Both the position numbers and the translations under genes were made by a program. Positions 1 to 5,220 of a DNA stretch of 5,220 nucleotides are shown piece by piece. Source of the DNA: Rickettsiales bacterium (lineage in GTDB: Bacteria > Pseudomonadota > Alphaproteobacteria > Rickettsiales > 21-14-0-20-44-7). Below the pieces are notes generated by a model, which was given only the letters and a program-made list of their open reading frames with translations, was not told the origin of the DNA and searched no databases. Location: assembly GCA_023301015.1 (NCBI GenBank), contig JALZVI010000327.1:1-5220 (forward strand), in the 5' to 3' direction. Positions within the stretch are counted from its first letter, which is position 1, and each line of letters starts with the position of its first letter.

Positions 1-1
1 T

Positions 2-61
2 ACCAATCTCACAGGTGTTTTTTACAGCGTAAAAGCAGCGACAGAAGCAATGTCCTCTTAG
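2..61 (+). CDS. C-terminal end of an upstream protein, probably the first tail assembly chaperone (partial, 5' cut)
   Basis: Reading from base 2 gives 19 residues, TNLTGVFYSVKAATEAMSS, then TAG at 59-61. The composition and codons (acc aat ctc aca ggt...) look more like ordinary phage coding sequence than the two other frames, which start YQSHRCFLQ and PISQVFFTA-stop. Position supports a role: the gene just before a second chaperone and a tape measure gene in tailed phages is normally the first tail assembly chaperone (lambda gpG position), a cytoplasmic helper that binds the tape measure protein before tube assembly. No family motif is visible in so short a piece, so function rests on synteny alone. 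The frame 3 alternative, ending at TAA 30-32, cannot be excluded because only 60 bases are available. Confidence 0.42.
   Translation, partial: TNLTGVFYSVKAATEAMSS
18..61 (+). promoter_or_regulatory. Candidate programmed -1 frameshift region between the two chaperone frames
   Basis: In the frame that stops at 59-61, codons 17-19/20-22/23-25 read GTT TTT TAC across a T6 run (18-23), so the Phe tRNA on TTT could slip one base back onto TTT. A second tract, AAAA at 31-34 (codon AAA at 32-34), also permits a one-base slip. It is followed after five bases by a weak 4-bp stem, GACA 40-43 with TGTC 51-54. Either slip leads into the open frame that ends at 360. Neither is a perfect X XXY YYZ heptamer in this frame. 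G TTT TTT would be canonical only in the third frame, where a -2 or +1 shift would be needed to reach the same extension. Frameshifting between these two genes is well established for lambda and many other tailed phages; here the exact site is inferred. Confidence 0.42.
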
Positions 62-88
62 AGTGGTATTTAGGCTTAAAATTCCCTG

Positions 89-111
89 CCCAAATGTATT
101 GGGTATTTGGG
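89..111 (+). repeat. Inverted repeat, 7-bp perfect stem with 9-base loop
   Basis: CCCAAAT at 89-95 is the exact reverse complement of ATTTGGG at 105-111, with nine bases between. An outer pair AGGC (72-75) with GCCT (117-120) could lengthen the fold. The left arm contains the first two bases of ATG 94, so the hairpin in mRNA would hide that codon. It is inside coding sequence and lacks a following T-run, so it is not an intrinsic terminator. Confidence 0.45.
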
Positions 112-360
112 ATTAGGCCTTCTTCTCTTGAGGAGTTTTTCTGGACTGTAACGCTGGAAGATATTAGGACGGGCACAGAAGTCAAACTTGGCGAGATGTG
201 TGCGGTTGGAGCAGAGATGTCAGGGTCTCTGATGACCATTGTGGATGAAACGCTCCAAGCGATTTTCGGCAAGGGTAAATCAGAAGGCACAGCGAATGAC
301 GGGCCTGCTACAACAAGAGACGATTTTATAAAAGCCTTTAACAGGGTGGTAGCTCCTTAG
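94..360 (+). CDS. Second tail assembly chaperone, lambda gpT-like by position (88 residues from ATG; probably the C-terminal part of a frameshift fusion)
   Basis: From ATG 94 the frame encodes 88 residues (MYWVFGIRPSSLEEFF... to ...FIKAFNRVVAP) ending at TAG 358-360. The frame stays open to the left edge, and the residues just before the ATG (LLEWYLGLKFPAQ) look like coding sequence. There is no ATG, GTG or TTG upstream in this frame and no good Shine-Dalgarno before ATG 94, which also lies inside an inverted repeat. The simplest reading is that this is the T part of a G-GT chaperone fusion reached by -1 frameshifting from the frame that ends at 61. Such fusions bind the tape measure protein and help the major tail protein polymerise around it in the host cytoplasm. 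The product is small, mostly acidic in its first part (EDIRTGTEV, GEM), with a polar Gly/Ser/Thr-rich linker (GKGKSEGTANDG) before a short basic C-terminal helix. I do not recognise a named family from sequence; the role is inferred from gene order. The stop overlaps the tape measure start by one base. Confidence 0.62.
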   Translation: MYWVFGIRPSSLEEFFWTVTLEDIRTGTEVKLGEMCAVGAEMSGSLMTIVDETLQAIFGKGKSEGTANDGPATTRDDFIKAFNRVVAP

Positions 361-362
361 TG
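343..362 (+). promoter_or_regulatory. Ribosome binding site and overlapping stop/start (TAGTG) for the tape measure gene
   Basis: A purine-rich AGGGTGG at 343-349 lies 10 bases before GTG 360-362. The G of GTG is the last base of the upstream TAG (358-360). An in-frame TAA at 339-341 closes the tape measure frame on the left, and no other start codon lies between it and 360. The next in-frame ATG is at 435 and has only weak purine context. The one-base overlap suggests ribosomes finishing the chaperone restart directly on the tape measure gene. Confidence 0.6.
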
Positions 363-3300
363 ATTGACGACACACAGTACGAATACTTAATCAAATTCTA
401 TGATGCAGGTAGTCTCGACAGGCTGAAGCGTGACATGCAAGGTATGGAAGCAGCCCTTGGTCGCCTAAGCCGAAAGGCAGAGGGACTTCGTCAAATCACA
501 ACTGACCTAGGGTTTGGGGCTAACCCTAAAGGGGAACTAGCTGCCAACTCTTTTGAAGCCTCAGGAGGAGCCTCTACGGCTCGTTCAAATGCTTTACTGC
601 AGGGTAAATTAGCTCGCCGTAAGTCCCAGATAGCCGAACAGGTTATTAGGCTTGATGAAGATAATCACAGCCGTCTGAAGAAACATTATAATGCTCTACA
701 GCGTCAGGCTGCTCAAGAGCTTGCCAGCTTATCTCGCCAAGATTTTCTGAATAGGGAAGTCACCACGCTTAAGCAGGCTCAGGTGAAAGCAGAGGCTGCT
801 AAGCTTAGAACAGCTCTAGCTTCTCGTGAGTTCTTAAACAACAATGGGACAGCAGCAGATAGGACAGCTAAGTCGACTGCTCTCGGATTAGCTCAGGCTG
901 ACGAAGCAGCAGCTGTTGCGCAGGCCCAAAAGTTAAATACTCTAGCGACTACGAATAATAAGTTAGCGAAGACCAGAGAGCTTACGCAGCGTAAGTTAGA
1001 AACCTCTATGGCTAGGTTGAACGCTCAGAATGCTCAGGGTAATGTCCTAGAAACTGAGAAGGAACTTCTTAAAGCCCGCCAGCTACAGATTGACCTTCTG
1101 TCTCTGAATGCCGAGAAGCTAACTACAGCGCAAGTCGCTCACCAAGTTGCTGAGCAGAATAAACTCAACCTAGCTAAGGCCAAGTTTGATGCTGACAATA
1201 AAACAGTTCGTCCTGATAGACTAGCTGATGGTGGAGCTGGGCTATTTAAAGTACAAGCTCAACTACTAGCTAACTATGCCGCCATGGGTGCGGCCCTAAC
1301 TGCATTATCCTTCGCGGGACGTTTCGTAGTTGACTTAGATAAGCAGTTCGCACAGCTACAGGCGATTACAAGCACGACTGACCAAGCGATGGGTTCCTTG
1401 AAGAATACCTTAATCGGAGTTTCAGAAGAGACTAAGTTTACAGCCTTGGAGGTTGCAGAAGCAGCTACCGTTCTAGGTCAGGCAGGTTTCTCGACAGACG
1501 TTATCAAGAACTCTATCCAAAGCATAACACTATTGGCTACAGCTGTTGGTTCCGACCTCAACACCACGGTTGACTTGGTAACATCAACCCTCTCAGTCTT
1601 CAATCTACGCGCCGAGGAAGCAGGTAATGTCGCAAACGTGTTCACCTCTGCGGTCAATAACTCTAAGCTAAACCTTGAGAAGCTAACCCTTGGTCTACAG
1701 TATTCAGGTAACATCGCCAATGAGCAAAACATATCTTTCTCAGAGCTGACAGCCACACTAGGTGCCATGGCAAACTCTGGTATCCGAGCAGGTTCAACCC
1801 TCGGTACAGGTCTCCGCCAAATACTGACAGCCTTAGCAGCTCCAAGTGAAAAGCTACAGGCCCGCTTGGCAGACCTAGGATTAACAACAGAAGATGTAGA
1901 TGTAAAACTCCACGGCTTCACAGGGGTACTTGCTAATCTACAAGATGCAGGTTTCACTACAGCTGACGCTATGCAGGTTCTTGAAGTACGGGCTGGCGCA
2001 GCCTTCGCGGCCCTAGCTAATAACTCTGGGACAATTAATGACCTTCGCCAGCAGTTCCTATTATCTACAGCAGCCGCCTCTGCTAATGAAGTCCAAATGG
2101 AATCCCTCGCCAACAAAGGTGCCCGCTTAGCCTCAGTCTTTGGTACGCTAGCTTACACAGGCTTAGGGCCACTCTTGGAAGTCTCTAAGTTTGCAGTGGA
2201 CGTACTCGCTGCCATGCTCTCAGCCCTCAACGCTTTGGGGCCTGTGGTACCTATTATAACAACCACACTGGTAGGACTTGGAGCAGCTATGGTTGGCTTA
2301 CGTATAAAAACCTTCTTAGCTAACACAGCTCTACTAGGCCACGTTAAAACCCTTCTAGCCACTCGTGTCTCCATGGCAGCAACAGCTACAGGCGCTAGAG
2401 CGTTGACGCTTGCCTTAGGCCCTATAGGGCTAGGAATAATAGCTGTCACCACAGCTATAGTGGTAGCTCGTGAAGGCCTAGATTTATTCACTGTTTCAGT
2501 TGATGAATTGAAAGCCAACCTAGACAGCAGCGCGGGTAAGCTTGACACCTATAAGCAAAACGTAGTCTCCCTAGATAAGGAAGTGCTAAAACTTACAGAG
2601 CGCCATTTTGAGCAAGGCGAGTCTATGGAGGAGGTCAACCTAATTGCTATTGAACTACAGCAGAAGTTTGGAGACCTAGGAGCGCAGTTCAAACTAACAG
2701 GTGGAGACTCTAACGCATTAGTGGACGAGCTGGAGCGCCTGAAATCTGTGATGTTAGACCTGCAGCAGGCTGAACTCTCAATCAGTATAGGGGACAGTAA
2801 GAAACTGATAGAAAGGTACCGTAAAGATGTGTCTAAGGCTTTTGGCTCTAAAGACTTCCTATTAAATGATGCCACCTCTGCAGCCCTCAGGAATGTTGAA
2901 GGGGGTGACACTTCTAAGGAAGGAGTGACAGCTTTATTTAATGCCTTAACTAAACAGAGAGGCCAAGCAGCTGATAGAAGCAATTCCCTTAACGGAACCC
3001 CTGAAGCTATTGAGAAAGCTATCGATGAGGCTTTCCAGAGGAACGCCAGACTGTATGCTAACTTCGACCCTACAAATGATAGGGATAGAGCACGAGTAGC
3101 AAGCCTAGAGAGAGGAGCCGCGAGTGCGGAAGGAGCAGGACTACAGGCCTTGACAGCAGAACTCGCCCCTCTCTTTAAAGAGGTGCTAGCTCAGTCAGAC
3201 AGAGTTAAGAAAGAAGAATTAACTGCCCTCCAAAGAGGCGCAGAGTTCCAAGCATTCGACTCTAGGGCTAGAGGATTGCAGACAGAGTTTACATCAGCTC

Positions 3301-5220
3301 GTGACGCCAAAGATAAAGATAAGATTGCAGCGTTAATACCTCAGGTAGCTGCTCTGGGCGAGGAAGCTAAGGTAGCGTTCCAGTCGCAGAAGAACCTATT
3401 CGGGCAAACAGGGTTTAGCCAAGAACTGGCAGGCCTACAGCATTCTATGGAGCAGTCACTTAAGCTGACAGATGCTCAATTGAAAGAGCAAAATGCTCTC
3501 AGAACTTTGGAGCTTAATGCAGCTACTGCAGAGCTTAGCAACCTACTGCAGACTGAGAAAATATCCCAGTCTGCTAAAGATAGAGGCCTCACTCGTGAAG
3601 CTGTCCTAGACGCTTTGGATAGGAAACAAATCCTACGCAGAGAACAGTTAGAGGCTAACCAGAAGTCTGAGAATACTACTAGGGCTGTAATCATAGCTGA
3701 GACACTGGCGCTAGGAGCTACTGAGCGTGAAGAGCGTAGAAAGATTACTAATGCTTTCGCCAAATCAGACTTGGCTCGTAGCATAACTAACCAAGGGGAA
3801 GCCTTTAAATCATACTCAGCCACGCTTAACGCTGAGATTGCCAAGCAGAAGAAGCTTGTTGATGAGCGCTCTTCTGTAGAAGAAATCCGCGTAGCAAAAC
3901 TGGCTGCAATGAATGCTCAGAGTGACTTGGAAATAGCCCAGCGTGATAACTTAGCTTTGAAGTTCAAGGATAAAGCCAATCTACTCCCTCAAGCAATGGT
4001 TGAGTTAGAGCAACGCATGGCCGATAAGAGAGAAGTGCTAGCTGATAGTTTCGATAAGCTACATGAAGAAATAAAAGTTAACCAGACCCCTAAGTTGAGA
4101 GACTCTCTGACGAAACTCGTCGACAGTTTTGATGAGGCTAGATTAGCGTTCGACCAGAAGATTGCTCGTCTACAAGACCCTGTCAATCAAGCTAGGGATG
4201 CCAGAGCCTCTGTGGATAGCCCAGCTAATGCTTCCCGTTTCAGTGATGTACACCGCAGGCAGTTAGATAAGAAAGTAGAACAGGCTGAGATAAAGGCCAT
4301 GCGTGAAGAGCTTAATGTTCTTAAAGGTGAAAGAACTACTCAGCTTGAAGCACAAAGAGCAGCACTGGCTGCCCAAAACGCTAAGATTGACACTCAGCTA
4401 GCAGCGGCTAAGGCTATCCTAGCTGACTATAATAATAATCCTAACTCAACCTTCTCTAAGGAGGATGCTTCAAAGGCTGATACCCAAATTAATGAACTCA
4501 GCAGCTTGCAGTCCTCTGTTCAAGGAGACATCCTTGATAAGAAGAAGCAACTCGTTTCAACGACAGAAGAGATTCTCAATCTTGAACGTCAGATAGGAGT
4601 AGCAACTGGCACCTCTGCACCTGCCCAATACACTTGGCTCGAAGGACTTAGCGCGGGTATCCAAGATTATGTGAACCAGTTAGAAGCTGCGAGTATCAGT
4701 TCTGATAATTTCGCCGATAAGGTTGTGGAAGTTGGAGGAGTTATGAGTGACTCCCTTGGGGACGCTTTCTTCGACATCGCTACAGGCGCTAAGTCTGTAG
4801 GACAAGCCTTCGGAGATATGGCAGAAGCTATTCTAAAAGCTATCTTGAAAATCATCGCAGAACAAGTAGCTATCTTTGCGATTAAACAGTTATTCGGAGC
4901 CTTCGGGTTTACTCCTCAAACCTTCGCATCAGGCGGGGAAGTTAAAGGGTTTGCCAGAGGTGGAGTAATCCCTCGCATGGGGAACGTATTAGGTAGAGAT
5001 AGTGTACCTATTCTAGCTCAATCAGGTGAGTTCGTTATGCGCAACTCTGCTGTTGAGAGCATAGGCACAGAAAAGCTCAACGCATTAAACTCTATGGGAG
5101 CTGCAGCGCTTGACACAAACTCTATAAATGCTATTGCTCTTCCAGAATCAGGAAGTAAAGAAGTGAATGTTTATGTAATGGCACCAGAAGCTAAGCCAAC
5201 AGCGGCAGCAACTCCAGCGG
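360..5220 (+). CDS. Phage tail tape measure protein, TP901-type core with lambda-type C-terminus (partial, 3' cut)
   Basis: One open frame of 1,620 codons runs off the right edge. The protein fills the tail tube, sets tail length and passes out at DNA ejection. Residues 1-300 are a charged, Ala/Gln/Leu-rich coiled-coil rod without proline from 57 to 284. A hydrophobic patch (304-319) leads into a recognisable TP901 tape-measure core, about 320-560: FVVDLDKQFAQLQAIT, then ETKFTALEVAEAATVLGQAG, SGIRAGSTLGTGLRQIL (from 473) and VLEVRAGAAFAALANN. Two likely membrane-inserting segments follow, 629-647 (VVPIITTTLVGLGAAMVGL) and 681-703 (ALTLALGPIGLGIIAVTTAI...), as is common in this family. Residues 705-1420 are mostly helical rod. 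A hydrophobic/amphipathic helix at 1488-1517 precedes FASGGEVKGFARGGVIPRMG and GRDSVPILAQSGEFVMRN (1522-1570), typical of the lambda-family TMP C-terminus. An Ala/Pro-rich stretch is cut by the window. No lysozyme or peptidase motif is seen. The visible part has no cysteine and one tryptophan (1426). The GTG start follows from the TAA at 339-341; ATG 435 is the alternative. The family call is secure; the true length is unknown. Confidence 0.97.
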   Translation, partial: MIDDTQYEYLIKFYDAGSLDRLKRDMQGMEAALGRLSRKAEGLRQITTDLGFGANPKGELAANSFEASGGASTARSNALLQGKLARRKSQIAEQVIRLDEDNHSRLKKHYNALQRQAAQELASLSRQDFLNREVTTLKQAQVKAEAAKLRTALASREFLNNNGTAADRTAKSTALGLAQADEAAAVAQAQKLNTLATTNNKLAKTRELTQRKLETSMARLNAQNAQGNVLETEKELLKARQLQIDLLSLNAEKLTTAQVAHQVAEQNKLNLAKAKFDADNKTVRPDRLADGGAGLFKVQAQLLANYAAMGAALTALSFAGRFVVDLDKQFAQLQAITSTTDQAMGSLKNTLIGVSEETKFTALEVAEAATVLGQAGFSTDVIKNSIQSITLLATAVGSDLNTTVDLVTSTLSVFNLRAEEAGNVANVFTSAVNNSKLNLEKLTLGLQYSGNIANEQNISFSELTATLGAMANSGIRAGSTLGTGLRQILTALAAPSEKLQARLADLGLTTEDVDVKLHGFTGVLANLQDAGFTTADAMQVLEVRAGAAFAALANNSGTINDLRQQFLLSTAAASANEVQMESLANKGARLASVFGTLAYTGLGPLLEVSKFAVDVLAAMLSALNALGPVVPIITTTLVGLGAAMVGLRIKTFLANTALLGHVKTLLATRVSMAATATGARALTLALGPIGLGIIAVTTAIVVAREGLDLFTVSVDELKANLDSSAGKLDTYKQNVVSLDKEVLKLTERHFEQGESMEEVNLIAIELQQKFGDLGAQFKLTGGDSNALVDELERLKSVMLDLQQAELSISIGDSKKLIERYRKDVSKAFGSKDFLLNDATSAALRNVEGGDTSKEGVTALFNALTKQRGQAADRSNSLNGTPEAIEKAIDEAFQRNARLYANFDPTNDRDRARVASLERGAASAEGAGLQALTAELAPLFKEVLAQSDRVKKEELTALQRGAEFQAFDSRARGLQTEFTSARDAKDKDKIAALIPQVAALGEEAKVAFQSQKNLFGQTGFSQELAGLQHSMEQSLKLTDAQLKEQNALRTLELNAATAELSNLLQTEKISQSAKDRGLTREAVLDALDRKQILRREQLEANQKSENTTRAVIIAETLALGATEREERRKITNAFAKSDLARSITNQGEAFKSYSATLNAEIAKQKKLVDERSSVEEIRVAKLAAMNAQSDLEIAQRDNLALKFKDKANLLPQAMVELEQRMADKREVLADSFDKLHEEIKVNQTPKLRDSLTKLVDSFDEARLAFDQKIARLQDPVNQARDARASVDSPANASRFSDVHRRQLDKKVEQAEIKAMREELNVLKGERTTQLEAQRAALAAQNAKIDTQLAAAKAILADYNNNPNSTFSKEDASKADTQINELSSLQSSVQGDILDKKKQLVSTTEEILNLERQIGVATGTSAPAQYTWLEGLSAGIQDYVNQLEAASISSDNFADKVVEVGGVMSDSLGDAFFDIATGAKSVGQAFGDMAEAILKAILKIIAEQVAIFAIKQLFGAFGFTPQTFASGGEVKGFARGGVIPRMGNVLGRDSVPILAQSGEFVMRNSAVESIGTEKLNALNSMGAAALDTNSINAIALPESGSKEVNVYVMAPEAKPTAAATPA

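Noticed and set aside
89..120. Inverted repeat considered as a terminator
   Set aside because: No T-run follows, and the same reading frame continues through it into a co-directional tail operon, so termination there would not make sense.
9..290. Antisense frame of 93 codons opposite the second chaperone
   Set aside because: The + strand frame is favoured by gene order and by the stop/start overlap with the tape measure gene; the - strand product shows no domain.
1478..2116. Long antisense open frame of 212 codons on the - strand
   Set aside because: It lies wholly opposite the conserved TP901 core. Its product is a low-complexity Ser/Ala/Arg/Val-rich sequence typical of the reverse complement of Ala/Leu/Thr-rich coding DNA, and no ribosome binding site or promoter supports it.
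2244..2468. Hydrophobic segments considered as a separate membrane protein such as a holin
   Set aside because: They are in the same uninterrupted frame as the TP901 core, and paired hydrophobic segments at this position are usual in tape measure proteins.
2153..2983. Two adjoining antisense frames (2153-2548 and 2549-2983)
   Set aside because: They sit opposite the tape measure hydrophobic segments and rod. The Ser/Arg/Ala-rich products have no recognisable domain. They abut only because of the codon pattern of the sense gene.
4429..4440. AAT triplet run in the tape measure gene
   Set aside because: It encodes a short Asn stretch (YNNNPN) at a break in the helical rod. It is too short to count as a microsatellite or origin-type repeat.
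3476..4855. Further antisense frames (3476-3844, 3989-4186, 4667-4855)
   Set aside because: All are opposite uninterrupted tape measure coding sequence, short, without initiation signals, and with shadow-like composition.

Overview
The window is a piece of a tailed bacteriophage (Caudoviricetes) tail-morphogenesis module, all transcribed on the + strand. Three genes are visible, packed without intergenic space in the usual order: end of the first tail-assembly chaperone, second chaperone, tail tape measure. Nearly the whole window (360 to the right edge) is one uninterrupted reading frame of 1,620 codons with no stop. It encodes a tail tape measure protein (TMP) that continues past the window. 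I checked this frame codon by codon.

Region 1-360: two reading frames overlap. A frame that looks like the tail of a protein (codons at 2, 5, 8...) stops at 59-61. The -1 frame relative to it is open from the left edge to a TAG at 358-360. It has no ATG, GTG or TTG before the ATG at 94, yet it looks coding upstream of that ATG. This is the layout of the lambda gpG/gpGT chaperone pair, where a fraction of ribosomes shift -1 to make a fusion. A T6 run (18-23) and an AAAA tract (31-34) are the candidate slip sites.

Region 360-5220: the TMP begins with GTG, whose G is also the last base of the previous TAG stop, so the two genes are probably translationally coupled. Domain order: coiled-coil, proline-free N-terminal rod (about residues 1-300); TP901-type tape-measure core (about 320-560); two strongly hydrophobic segments (629-647 and 681-703); about 700 residues of helical, coiled-coil-like rod; amphipathic/hydrophobic helix (1488-1517); glycine-rich C-terminal block resembling the lambda-family TMP C-terminus (1522-1570); then an Ala/Pro-rich stretch cut by the edge.

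The chaperones would coat and solubilise the TMP while the tail tube polymerises around it. At roughly 0.15 nm per residue, at least 1,620 residues imply a long tail of about 240 nm or more. Host identity cannot be read directly. Hints are moderate GC, abundant CTA leucine codons, many CTAG sites, and complete absence of GATC and CCGG by visual scan. I found no RNA genes, CRISPR arrays, mobile elements, terminators or promoters, and no sign of a non-tail system in this window.
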